Source of the DNA: Streptomyces sp. NBC_00234
GTDB lineage: Bacteria; Actinomycetota; Actinomycetes; Streptomycetales; Streptomycetaceae
Length of the DNA stretch: 64,000 nt
Assembly (NCBI RefSeq): GCF_036195325.1
Contig: NZ_CP108101.1
Span: 4,464,001-4,528,000, forward strand
Reading direction: 5' to 3'
In this document: positions 41,093 through 49,328 of the stretch, piece after piece
Layout of the letters: every line of letters starts with the position of its first letter
Numbering within the stretch: position 1 is the stretch's first letter
The notes under the pieces: generated by a model
What the model saw: the letters and a program-made list of their open reading frames with translations, nothing else
What the model was told of the DNA's origin: nothing
Database searches by the model: none
Translations under genes and position numbers: made by a program

Positions 41093-42532
41093 GTGGACCA
41101 GCGAACCCGGATACGGCGCACGACGTCCGCCGCCGCCCTGCTGTTCGCCCTGACGACCGCCGCCACCGCCTGCGCGGCCGTCGCGGGCGGGGTGGAGGGC
41201 AAGCCCGGTGCCGCCGGGCTGCGCGACCCGTACTTCCCGAGGCTCGGCAACGGCGGCTACGACGTCACGCACTACGACCTGGACCTGGACGTGGACGTCC
41301 GCACCGGCGGGGACGAGCTGCGCGGCACCGCGACGATCACCGCCCGGGCCACCCAGGACCTCAGCTCCTTCAACCTCGACCTCGCCGGGCTCGACGTCAC
41401 GGGCGCGAGCGTCGAGGGGCGCCCGGCCGCGGTCAACCGGGCGGGCAGCGAGCTGACCCTGCGCCCGGACGCCGACGTCGAGGACCGGCTGCGCGAAGGC
41501 CGGACGTTCCGCACGGTCGTCCACTACTCCGGCGCCCCGCGGACGATCACCGACCGGGACGAGTCGGAGGAGGGGTGGCTGAAGACCGCCGACGGCTCGC
41601 TGGCGCTCGGCGAGCCGACCGGTTCCATGACCTGGTTCCCCGGCAACAACCACCCGAGCGACAAGGCGTCGTACGACATCACCGTCACCGTCCCGGAGGG
41701 GCTGACGGCCGTCTCCAACGGCGAACAGGTCTCCCGCCGGACGGCCGGGGACCGCACCACGTACCACTGGCGTGCCACCGAGCCCATGGCGAGCTATCTC
41801 GCGACGGTCGCCATCGGCCGCTACACGACGAAGAGTTCACGGACCCCCGAGGGCGTCGAGGTGTTCACCGCCGTGGACCCGAAGGTGGCACGGGCGAGCG
41901 GCCCCGTCGTCGCCCGCATCCCCGAGGTCATGACGTGGGCGGCCGGGAGGTTCGGCCCGTACCCCTTCGCCTCGACCGGCGCGATCGTCGACCGGCGGGA
42001 GGACTCCGAGTACGCGCTGGAGACCCAGAACCGGCCGGTCTTCCCCGGCACGCCCTCCACCGGGCTCCTCGTGCACGAGCTGGCCCACCAGTGGTTCGGG
42101 AACTCCGTCACGCCCGAGACCTGGCAGGACATGTGGCTCAACGAGGGCTTCGCCACGTACGCGGAGTGGCTCTGGTCCGAGGACCACGAGGACACCCCGA
42201 CCCGGGAGAGTTTCGACGTGGCCTTCGCGAACGACCTCAACTGGGCCTTCCCGCCCGCGGATCCGCCGAGCGCCGCGGAGCTGTCCGCTCCGCCGGTGTA
42301 CGGGCGCGGGGCGATGGTGATCGAGAAGCTCCGCCAGGCGGTGGACGACGACAAGGTGTTCTTCGCCCTGCTCGCGGGCTGGGCGAAGGAGCACCGGCAC
42401 GGCAACGCGTCGACGGAGGACTTCACCGCCTACGCGGAGAAGAGGACCGGCCAGGACCTCGGCGAGCTGTGGGACACCTGGCTGTACGGCGACGGCCGCC
42501 CGGAGGACCCGGACGCGCAGGTCACGCCCTGA
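41093..42532 (+). CDS. M1-family zinc metallopeptidase, lipoprotein
   Basis: The 479-residue protein starts at GTG 41093 with a signal ending TAATAC, so it is probably a lipoprotein. The zinc site is LVHELAHQWFG with the third ligand in WLNEGFATYAEW (HExxH plus Glu at +18), and the GAMEN-like exopeptidase motif is replaced by ALETQN. It is a surface aminopeptidase of the leukotriene-A4-hydrolase type. The stop lies in a four-copy 17-base repeat. Confidence 0.87.
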   Translation: MDQRTRIRRTTSAAALLFALTTAATACAAVAGGVEGKPGAAGLRDPYFPRLGNGGYDVTHYDLDLDVDVRTGGDELRGTATITARATQDLSSFNLDLAGLDVTGASVEGRPAAVNRAGSELTLRPDADVEDRLREGRTFRTVVHYSGAPRTITDRDESEEGWLKTADGSLALGEPTGSMTWFPGNNHPSDKASYDITVTVPEGLTAVSNGEQVSRRTAGDRTTYHWRATEPMASYLATVAIGRYTTKSSRTPEGVEVFTAVDPKVARASGPVVARIPEVMTWAAGRFGPYPFASTGAIVDRREDSEYALETQNRPVFPGTPSTGLLVHELAHQWFGNSVTPETWQDMWLNEGFATYAEWLWSEDHEDTPTRESFDVAFANDLNWAFPPADPPSAAELSAPPVYGRGAMVIEKLRQAVDDDKVFFALLAGWAKEHRHGNASTEDFTAYAEKRTGQDLGELWDTWLYGDGRPEDPDAQVTP

Positions 42533-42589
42533 GCCGCGTCACGCCCTGAGCCGCGCGCCACGCCTGAGCCGCGTCACGCCCTGAGCCGC
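42521..42589. repeat. Four-copy 17-bp tandem repeat at the M1 peptidase stop
   Basis: GTCACGCCCTGAGCCGC occurs at 42521-42537, 42538-42554 and 42573-42589, with a diverged 18-base unit at 42555-42572. The first unit contains the stop codon TGA. Confidence 0.9.
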
Positions 42590-42590
42590 G

Positions 42591-43115
42591 TCAGGCAGGG
42601 GTCAGTGACTTGCGCAGGACCAGGCACGGGCGGTTCATCCGGAGATCGGGGCGGTGGGCCAGGACCTCGTAGCCGAGTGCCGTCCAGAAGGCGAGCGCCT
42701 TCGGGTTGTTCTCCAGGACCGCGAGCCGCACCCCGTGCCGGCCCGCCGCCCGGAACCGTTCCTCCACGTGTTCCGCCAGCTCCCGGCCGTATCCGGATCG
42801 GTGCTGCCCGGCGTCGACCATGAGCAGCCCGATCCAGGGATCGGGGTCGGCCGGGTCGGGGTGGTGCGCGAGGGTGATGACGATGCCCACCAACCGGCCC
42901 TTCGACCGGGCGAGGAGCACTTCGGCGTCCGGGTGGGCCAGCTCGTCGGCGAGTTCGGTGGCGACCTGCTCCGGGCGGATGTCGTCCGGGTCCGGGAAAT
43001 CTCCGCTGAGCTGCTGGAAGGCCCGGTTCGAGGCGTACAGCGCGGTGAGTTCGGTGAGCAGCGGACCGGGGATGTCGCGGACCCCCGTGCCGAGGCCCAG
43101 CGGTTCGAGGATCAT
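42591..43115 (-). CDS. GNAT N-acetyltransferase
   Basis: The 174-residue protein carries GNAT features: VGIVITLAHHPD, IGLLMVDAGQHRSGYGRELA (acetyl-CoA loop) and VLENNPKALAFWTALGYEV. ATG 43115 is chosen because AAGGTG lies seven bases upstream; GTG 43124 is also possible. Substrate is unknown. It lies downstream of terD but is separated by a hairpin. Confidence 0.75.
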   Translation of the reverse strand: MILEPLGLGTGVRDIPGPLLTELTALYASNRAFQQLSGDFPDPDDIRPEQVATELADELAHPDAEVLLARSKGRLVGIVITLAHHPDPADPDPWIGLLMVDAGQHRSGYGRELAEHVEERFRAAGRHGVRLAVLENNPKALAFWTALGYEVLAHRPDLRMNRPCLVLRKSLTPA

Positions 43116-43171
43116 GTCGCGCACCTTAGACCGACCGGCAAATGGGGGGCGGCAGGCTCACCCGGCGCGCG

Positions 43172-43211
43172 CGGGAGCCCCCGGCCGACAGGACGCGGCC
43201 GGGGGCTCCCG
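43172..43211 (-). terminator. Terminator of TerD-family gene
   Basis: CGGGAGCCCCCGGCC at 43172-43186 is exactly complemented by 43197-43211 with a 10-base loop, about 54 bases after the terD stop. Confidence 0.8.
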
Positions 43212-43264
43212 GAGGACCTGGGCGAGCCCGGCGGATCACCGCCGCGGACACCCGAGCGGTGATG

Positions 43265-43840
43265 TCAGAGGTTGACGCCGAAGTCCTGGGCGATGCCGCG
43301 CAGGCCCGATGCGTAGCCCTGGCCGACCGCGCGGAACTTCCACTCGGCGCCGTTGCGGTAGAGCTCGCCGAAGACCATGGCGGTCTCGGTGGCGGCGTCC
43401 TCGCTCAGGTCGTAGCGCGCGAGCTCCGTGCCACCGGCTTGGTTGATGATGCGGATGAACGCGTTGCGGACCTGGCCGAAGTTCTGGCTGCGGGTCTCGG
43501 CGTCGTAGATGGAGACCGGGAAGACGATCTTGTCGATGTCGGCCGGCAGACCCGCCAGGTTGACGTTGATCTGCTCGTCGTCGCCCTCGCCCTGGCCCGT
43601 GACGTTGTCACCGGTGTGGACGATGGTCTGGTCCGGCGTCGCCTTGTTGTTGAAGAAGACGAAGTGGCCGTCGGAGAAGACCTTGCCGGCCGTGTTGACC
43701 GCGATCGCCGAGGCGTCGAGGTCGAAGTCGGTGCCGGTGGTGGTGCGGACGTCCCAGCCGAGGCCGACCGTGACGGCGGTAAGGCCCGGTGCCTCCTTGG
43801 TGAGCGAGACGTTGCCGCCCTTGGACAGGCTTACTGCCAT
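43265..43840 (-). CDS. terD: TerD-family stress protein
   Basis: The 191-residue TerD domain protein has SLSKGGNVSLTKEAPGLTAV, a Ca-binding motif region with DFDLDASA, and IVFPVSIYDAETRSQNFGQV. TerD proteins bind calcium and are linked to tellurite, oxidative and phage stress and to differentiation in streptomycetes. The gene is alone, with no terABC neighbours, as common in this genus. Start ATG 43840 follows AAAGGGA. Confidence 0.9.
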   Translation of the reverse strand: MAVSLSKGGNVSLTKEAPGLTAVTVGLGWDVRTTTGTDFDLDASAIAVNTAGKVFSDGHFVFFNNKATPDQTIVHTGDNVTGQGEGDDEQINVNLAGLPADIDKIVFPVSIYDAETRSQNFGQVRNAFIRIINQAGGTELARYDLSEDAATETAMVFGELYRNGAEWKFRAVGQGYASGLRGIAQDFGVNL

Positions 43841-44024
43841 GGGAAGTCCCTTTCCTCGTCGTATACGGGCTTCGTGCCATCACGAAAGCTACCGTCACCC
43901 GTCATAACGCAGGCAACAGACCACGAGGTTCCTGGTCCCTTTACTTTCTTTGCCGAACTTCTGGCCCAATCCGGACAGTGCGTACGGCAAAAGGAGGTGA
44001 CGAACAGGCGGTGGGCCGGGGAAC

Positions 44025-44459
44025 ATGGGTGTCATGTCCGGGCCCTATGTCATCCGCGGTGCGGTCTCCCTGCCGGAGGCCGAGCTCATGTGGCGTTTCT
44101 CGCGGTCCTCGGGGCCAGGCGGGCAGCACGTCAACACGAGCGACTCACAGGCGGAGCTCCGCTTCGACCTCGCGGCGACCGAGTCGCTTCCCGAGGTGTG
44201 GAAGGCCCGCGCCCTGGAGCGGCTGGCGAACAAGCTGGTCAACGGGGTCGTGGTGGTACGGGCGTCCGAGCACCGCTCCCAGTGGCGCAACCGCGAGACG
44301 GCCGCCGTCCGGCTCGCCGCACTGCTCGCGGAGGCCACGGCGCCGCCCCCCAAGGCGCGGGTGAAGCGCAGGATTCCGCGCGGGATCAACGAACGCCGGC
44401 TCCGGGAGAAGAAGCAGCGCGGCGACACGAAGCGCGGTCGCTCCGGCCGCGACTGGTGA
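44025..44459 (+). CDS. arfB: ArfB-like peptidyl-tRNA hydrolase (ribosome rescue)
   Basis: The 144-residue protein has the release-factor catalytic GGQ in SRSSGPGGQHVNTSDSQ and a basic C-terminal tail (RVKRRIPRGINERRLREKKQ) that enters the mRNA channel of stalled ribosomes. It releases nascent chains. ATG 44025 or ATG 44034 could be the start. A perfect anti-16S match, AAGGAGG at 43991-43997, lies 27 bases upstream, too far for a normal ribosome site. Confidence 0.88.
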   Translation: MGVMSGPYVIRGAVSLPEAELMWRFSRSSGPGGQHVNTSDSQAELRFDLAATESLPEVWKARALERLANKLVNGVVVVRASEHRSQWRNRETAAVRLAALLAEATAPPPKARVKRRIPRGINERRLREKKQRGDTKRGRSGRDW

Positions 44460-44503
44460 AGTCCGCAGGCTGAGCGGGCTCGCGGGACGCGCCCGGCGGT
44501 GCG

Positions 44504-45076
44504 TCAGCCGAGCCGGCGGTAGCGGCCCTTGAAGTAGGCCAGTGGTTCCCCGTCCGCGCTCGGCAGGTCCGCCGTCAGCACCCGTCCGATCACCAGGGTG
44601 TGGTCACCGGCCACCACCCGTTGCTCCGTCCGGCACTCCAGCGTCGCGAGCGCTCCGCCGATCATGGGCGCCCGGGTCACCTCTCCCCGTATGCAGGGGA
44701 TGTCCTCGAACAGCAGCCGGTCGCTGATCCGGCCCTTCATGGCGAACCGGCTGGCGATGTGGCGCTGGCTCTCCGTGAGGACCGAGACCGACCACAGCGG
44801 CTGCTCGGCCAGCAGGTCGTCCATCCGGGAGTCGTTGCGCAGACTCACCATGACCAGGGGCGGGTCCAGGGAGACCGACATGAAGGCGGTCGCCGTCATC
44901 CCGACGTCCTCGCCGCGGCCGTGCTCGTCGAGCGGCGGCTCCTGGGCGGTGATCAGCACCACGCCGGCGGCCAACCGGGCGAGGGCGGCGCGGAACTCGT
45001 CGTTGCTCACCCCCTCAGCATGGGGGATGGGTTCGGGGCGCGGGGTGGGGGGCTTCGTCTGCAACACATCGGGCAC
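44504..45076 (-). CDS. Flavin reductase family protein
   Basis: The 190-residue protein has the FMN-binding split-barrel features of flavin reductases: FRAALARLAAGVVLIT, GMTATAFMSVSLDPPLVMVS, LASRFAMKG-like helix and HTLVIGRVL. It supplies reduced flavin to monooxygenases or acts as an NAD(P)H:flavin oxidoreductase. GTG 45076 is the start as read; a later GTG in SNDEFRA is an alternative. Confidence 0.8.
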   Translation of the reverse strand: MPDVLQTKPPTPRPEPIPHAEGVSNDEFRAALARLAAGVVLITAQEPPLDEHGRGEDVGMTATAFMSVSLDPPLVMVSLRNDSRMDDLLAEQPLWSVSVLTESQRHIASRFAMKGRISDRLLFEDIPCIRGEVTRAPMIGGALATLECRTEQRVVAGDHTLVIGRVLTADLPSADGEPLAYFKGRYRRLG

Positions 45077-45220
45077 GCTAGTCCCGTGCCGTGTCCGGCC
45101 GCATCGGACCAGGGGACCAGCCGGGTCCTAGGACCCGGGGAGCACGCAAGGTACTGCAACGTTCGGATTTGCGTTCAAGAAAAGGACGGAAGGCCTCCGA
45201 GGGGCTCCGAATCCCCTTCA

Positions 45221-45244
45221 TCACCTATTGTGACTTGGCTCACA
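45221..45244. promoter_or_regulatory. Overlapping BldD-like and Crp-like sites upstream of cdgB
   Basis: TCACCTATTGTGA (45221-45233) matches 8 of 10 fixed positions of the BldD consensus TNACNCWGNGTNA. TGTGA-N6-TCACA (45229-45244) is a perfect Crp-type half-site pair. They overlap by five bases and lie 128 bases before the start. Confidence 0.5.
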
Positions 45245-45371
45245 GAGGGCACTATTTGTTGACCCTGTGTACCGAGGGCGCAGCTCACTGTGATTCAGTG
45301 GCCGTGACACTGCAACAAGTACGTCGATATGAAACCTGGAGTTGCTGTCGAGGTCTCGGGGAGTGCGAGCA

Positions 45372-47033
45372 ATGGAGGCCGAGTCGGAACCCTACGTCCG
45401 TCTTGCGACCATGCGTCAGCTGCACCAGGCCGTCGCTGATCTCAACACGGCGCGGAGTCTGGCAGACACCCTGCAGACCGTGGCCGACGGAATCGTCTCC
45501 GGCCTCGGTTACGAACTGGGCTGCGTGAATCTGGTGCGGCCGGACGGTGACCTCGTCGTCGCCGCGTTCGCGGGCAACGCCGCGGCCGAAGCCCTGATCA
45601 CCGGGCGGGTCGGCTCGCGTGAGTCCTGGGAGCGCAGGCTGGCCATGGGCGAGGCATGGGACGAGCTCCGTTTCATACCCCACACCCAGGGCTGGGTCCT
45701 CCTCGACGACGACGTCCCGCAGTGGCACACCGAAGGTCCCGAGCCCCGTTTCGAGGACGAGTGGCACCCCCTGGACCGCCTCTACGCCCCGATGTACGCG
45801 TCCGGTGGCGGACTCGATCTGCTCGGCGTGATATCCGTCGACCGGCCGCGGAACATGCGCCGGCCCGGCGCGTGGGGGCGCGAAGCGCTCCAGATGTACG
45901 CATCACAGGCGGCGATTGCGATCAGTAACGCTCGCCTCCGAGCAAATATGCAGCGGGCCCTCGTCAGGCTCGAACGCGAGCAGCAGGCGCTGCGGGCCAG
46001 CGAGGAGTCCTTCCGCCAGGCGTTCGAGTACGCGCCCAGCGGTATGGCCATCGCCGAAATGGGCGGCGACCAGCACGGCAGGCTGCTCCGTACCAACGAC
46101 GCCCTGTGCCGCCTCCTGGGCCGTCCCGCCTCCGTGCTGCGCCGCTACTCCTTCGCCGACCTCGTCCACCCCGAGGACATCGGCACCCTGCTGCGTACGT
46201 CGGCCGAGGGCGGCCGGGCCGAGCTGCGGCTCGGGCGCCGCGACGGCACGTACCTCTGGGTCTCCCTGCGGAACTCCGTCGTCGCCGACACCGCCGACGG
46301 CCCCCGTTTCCTCCTCACCCATGTCGAGGACATAGAGGAGCGCAAGCGGCACGAACTGCATCTCGCGCACCGCGCCTCGCACGACGCCCTCACCGGGCTG
46401 CCCAACAGCGCGGAGCTCCGGGCCCGGCTCAGCGCGCGGCTCTGTGAGAGGCCCCACGCGGTGGCGTCCACCGCGATCGAGGCGCTGGACGCGGCGTACG
46501 GCGATGCCGAGGCGTCCCGGGCGCACGGCTACCAGGCCGACGGCTACGACGCGGACCCGGTGCCGGGCGGCGGTCCCTACGACCACCACGTGCACACGGC
46601 GGCGCCGGCGTCCGACGCCGAGCACGACGACGGTTCGAAGGGCCTCGCGGTCCTCTTCTGCGACCTCGACGGCTTCAAGTCGATCAATGACCGTTTCGGA
46701 CATCACACCGGCGACGCCGTCCTGATCGAGGTGGCCCGGCGGCTCACCACCTGTGTGCGGGACGGGGACACGGTGGCGCGGCTCGGAGGTGACGAATTCG
46801 TCGTCCTCGCGGACGGTCTCGGGGCCGCGGATGCCGCAGACCTGGCCGTACGCTTGCGTAATGCCATCATTCCGCCCATTCGGGTGGATGGCAGGGCGGT
46901 CAGGGTAGGTGCGAGTTTCGGCATCGGCTGGGCCGAGTGCGGGATGACCGTGGAAGAGGTCCTGCGCTCCGCCGACCAGCGGATGTACGTCGAAAAGCGC
47001 TCCCGGTCGAAGGTTCACCGGAGAGCCGGCTGA
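45372..47033 (+). CDS. cdgB: Diguanylate cyclase with GAF and PAS domains (CdgB-like)
   Basis: The 553-residue protein makes cyclic di-GMP, the BldD co-repressor. It has a GAF-like N-terminal domain (about 20-190), PAS/PAC (about 210-325) and GGDEF, with the motif at residues 472-476 and an RxxD (RDGD) I-site. Unusually, about 70 residues rich in Ala, Asp, His and Tyr separate the first GGDEF helix (ALTGLPNSAELRARL) from the DLDGF strand. ATG 45372 is used because GGGGAG is eight bases upstream. Assigned as CdgB by architecture and remembered synteny (SCO4281). Confidence 0.85.
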   Translation: MEAESEPYVRLATMRQLHQAVADLNTARSLADTLQTVADGIVSGLGYELGCVNLVRPDGDLVVAAFAGNAAAEALITGRVGSRESWERRLAMGEAWDELRFIPHTQGWVLLDDDVPQWHTEGPEPRFEDEWHPLDRLYAPMYASGGGLDLLGVISVDRPRNMRRPGAWGREALQMYASQAAIAISNARLRANMQRALVRLEREQQALRASEESFRQAFEYAPSGMAIAEMGGDQHGRLLRTNDALCRLLGRPASVLRRYSFADLVHPEDIGTLLRTSAEGGRAELRLGRRDGTYLWVSLRNSVVADTADGPRFLLTHVEDIEERKRHELHLAHRASHDALTGLPNSAELRARLSARLCERPHAVASTAIEALDAAYGDAEASRAHGYQADGYDADPVPGGGPYDHHVHTAAPASDAEHDDGSKGLAVLFCDLDGFKSINDRFGHHTGDAVLIEVARRLTTCVRDGDTVARLGGDEFVVLADGLGAADAADLAVRLRNAIIPPIRVDGRAVRVGASFGIGWAECGMTVEEVLRSADQRMYVEKRSRSKVHRRAG

Positions 47034-47177
47034 GGTTCACGGCAAGGCCATCCCCCTACCCCACCCCGGTTTCCGGTGCCGTCCGTGTGTGAGCAACGGC
47101 AATGAGGGCTGTGCTCCGTTCGGGGTAGGCTCGGCCGGTCGGCGACGGCTGGCGACATGGTGAGGAGTGACCCAGGG

Positions 47178-48143
47178 ATGACGGCCGGGAACAACGGCAC
47201 GAGCAAGCCCGAGGACGACGATCCGTTCGGCTACCTGTACGAGGACGGACAGGCGGCAGGCGCCCAGGCGCCCGGCCAGGGAGGCTACGGCTACCCCGGT
47301 CCGGCCGCTCAGCCCGGCGTGCCCAGAACCTCGTACAACCAGGTGCGGACCGTCGGCGAGCGCCAGTACGGGCAGCAGGTTCCGCAGCAGCCGTACCGCC
47401 AGCCGCCCCAGGCGCCGTACGGCCAGCCGCACGCGCAGTACGCGGCCCCCGAGACCTACCCGGGTGGCGCGTCCGCCTCGCAGGTCTCGCAGCAGGGCGG
47501 CAGGGGCGCCGGCTCCGGCCGGGGCGGTCCCAACACCAAGGCGCTGCTGATCGCGGCGGTCGCCGTGGTCGCGGTCGTGCTCATCGGCATCGGTGCCGCT
47601 CTTCTCTCGGACGGCGACGACCCCGACAAGAAGACGAACGAGGCCGGTACGTCGGCCGGGCCCGCCGGTGAGGTCGAGGAGTCGAAGAAGCCGGAGAAGT
47701 CCAAGGAGCCCGAGGCGCCGGCCGAGCTCCCGGAGCAGGACGCGGCGACGCTGTCGCTCGGTGGTTCCGCGGCGCTGGAGAACACGGTCAAGGGCGCCAA
47801 GAGCGCGAACGGCCAGTACATCAGCCTCAACGAGGTCGGCCGGTCCGCGACGTGGACCGTCGACGTGCCGGAGGCCGGGCCCTACACGCTGTACGTGACG
47901 TACGGCGTGCCGGGCAAGGACGCCAAGACGACCCTCACGGTCAACACCGAGGCGCCCCGCTCCATCAACATGAAGAACTTCGCGCACGCCGCGGAGGGCG
48001 ATCTGGAGAAGGGGTGGACGAACACGTACGCGTACGTCAACCTCACCAAGGGCTCGAACACGCTGAAGCTCTCGTGCGAGACGGGCGACCAGTGCGACGC
48101 CAATCTCGACCAGCTCTCGCTGAAGGCGGGCCACATCAAGTAG
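47178..48143 (+). CDS. Membrane-anchored CBM35-like carbohydrate-binding protein
   Basis: The 321-residue product has a disordered Gln/Pro/Tyr-rich cytoplasmic N-terminus, one transmembrane segment near residues 120-145 (ALLIAAVAVVAVVLIGIGAA), a charged linker, and a C-terminal CBM35-like beta sandwich (ATWTVDVPEAGPYTLYVTYG, then NLTKGSNTLKLSCETG). It probably binds cell-surface glycans. ATG 47178 follows AGGG. It lies downstream of the diguanylate cyclase gene, in conserved order. Confidence 0.78.
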   Translation: MTAGNNGTSKPEDDDPFGYLYEDGQAAGAQAPGQGGYGYPGPAAQPGVPRTSYNQVRTVGERQYGQQVPQQPYRQPPQAPYGQPHAQYAAPETYPGGASASQVSQQGGRGAGSGRGGPNTKALLIAAVAVVAVVLIGIGAALLSDGDDPDKKTNEAGTSAGPAGEVEESKKPEKSKEPEAPAELPEQDAATLSLGGSAALENTVKGAKSANGQYISLNEVGRSATWTVDVPEAGPYTLYVTYGVPGKDAKTTLTVNTEAPRSINMKNFAHAAEGDLEKGWTNTYAYVNLTKGSNTLKLSCETGDQCDANLDQLSLKAGHIK

Positions 48144-48210
48144 CCCTTCCGCCCTTCAGGAACCGCCCCCGTCCCGGTCCTCGCCCCGTGCGAGCCGGGA
48201 CGAGGCGTTT

Positions 48211-48252
48211 CCGGGGGCTTCCCGGGTTCAGCCGGGGGCTTCCCGGGTTCAG
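48211..48252. repeat. 21-bp tandem duplication at the sugar-kinase stop
   Basis: CCGGGGGCTTCCCGGGTTCAG occupies 48211-48231 and again 48232-48252. The second copy contains the minus-strand stop codon of the sugar kinase at 48249-48251. Confidence 0.9.
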
Positions 48253-49175
48253 ACGGTGTGCTCCTCGATGCCGACGCGCGTCAGCAGGTCCGCGTACGCC
48301 GTGGCGTCGAACTCGCCGGCGACCGGGGCCAGCACGGTCGCCGTCGACAGGGCCACCGCCCGGGTCAGCCGGTCCGGCCAGCTCAGGCCCTCGGCGATGC
48401 CGGAGAGCAGTCCGGCCACCGCGGAGTCACCCGCGCCCGTCGGATTGCCGCGCACGGCCGCGGGCGGGGTGGCGCGCCAGACGCTGTCCGGGGTGGCGGC
48501 GAGCATGCCGTCGGCGCCCAGGGACGCGACCACGCTGTGGGCGCCGCGGCGGCGGGCGTCGCGGGCGGCGCGCAGGGGTTCGCGGGCTCCGGTGAGCTGG
48601 GCGAGCTCGTCGGCGTTGGGCTTGACCAGGTCGGGGCGTGCGGCGATGCCCCGGCGCAGGGGTTCGCCGCTGGTGTCCAGGAGGACGGGGACCCCGGCGG
48701 TGCGGGCGAGGCGGACGAGCTCGGCGTAGGCGCCCACGTGTATGCCGGGCGGGAGGCTGCCGCAGAGGGCGACCGCGTCGGCTCCGGTGAGGAGCTTCTC
48801 GTACGTCCGCAGGAAGCCGGCCCATTCCTCGGCGGAGATGTGCGGGCCCGGTTCGTTCAGCTGGGTGGTGTCGCCGGTGGCGGCGTCGACGACGGCGATG
48901 GTGCGGCGGGTGTTCCCGGAGACGGTCACGAGTGCGTCGCGCGGCGGGAGCGGGGCGAGCAGGTCGCGCAGGACGGCTCCGGTGGGGCCGCCGGCGAAGC
49001 CGGTGACGACGGTCTCGTGGCCCAGCGCGGCGAGCACGCGGGCCACGTTGAGGCCCTTGCCGCCGGGGCGCTCGGTGAGTTCGGTGACCCGGTGGCTGCT
49101 GTGCGGGACGAGGGCCGGGACGGCGTACGTCAGGTCGAGCGCGGTGTTGAGTGTGACGGTCAGGATCACCTGCAC
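48249..49175 (-). CDS. PfkB-family 1-phosphofructokinase/tagatose-type sugar kinase
   Basis: The 308-residue kinase has TVTLNTALDLTYAV, the RPGGKGLNVARVLAALG substrate motif and the GNPTGAGDSAVAGLLSG anion-hole/ATP motif of the FruK/LacC group, so it phosphorylates a sugar phosphate. Start GTG 49175 follows GGAGG. It may feed GlcNAc- or fructose-derived sugars into glycolysis. It is downstream of nagA, with a terminator between them. Confidence 0.8.
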   Translation of the reverse strand: MQVILTVTLNTALDLTYAVPALVPHSSHRVTELTERPGGKGLNVARVLAALGHETVVTGFAGGPTGAVLRDLLAPLPPRDALVTVSGNTRRTIAVVDAATGDTTQLNEPGPHISAEEWAGFLRTYEKLLTGADAVALCGSLPPGIHVGAYAELVRLARTAGVPVLLDTSGEPLRRGIAARPDLVKPNADELAQLTGAREPLRAARDARRRGAHSVVASLGADGMLAATPDSVWRATPPAAVRGNPTGAGDSAVAGLLSGIAEGLSWPDRLTRAVALSTATVLAPVAGEFDATAYADLLTRVGIEEHTV

Positions 49176-49248
49176 CGACCTCCGATCCCTTGTAGCACTT
49201 CGTAGTACGCGCTTTCTCTTTCGGCCGACTGCCTTGGCGATCATGTCA

Positions 49249-49294
49249 AAGAGACGGCGGTCGGCCCAGGTGTCCGGGGCAACCGCCGTCTCTT
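49249..49294 (-). terminator. Terminator after nagA
   Basis: AAGAGACGGCGGT at 49249-49261 pairs exactly with ACCGCCGTCTCTT at 49282-49294 over a 20-base loop. On the minus strand it follows nagA and precedes the sugar kinase gene. Confidence 0.8.
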
Positions 49295-49328
49295 CGTTAC
49301 GTGCTCGGCCCGAGGCCGGTGGGTGGGA

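Noticed and set aside
43978..44364. 128-residue plus frame starting near a perfect Shine-Dalgarno
   Set aside because: It lies in another frame of arfB and gives an Arg/Ser/Pro-rich sequence without a family pattern.
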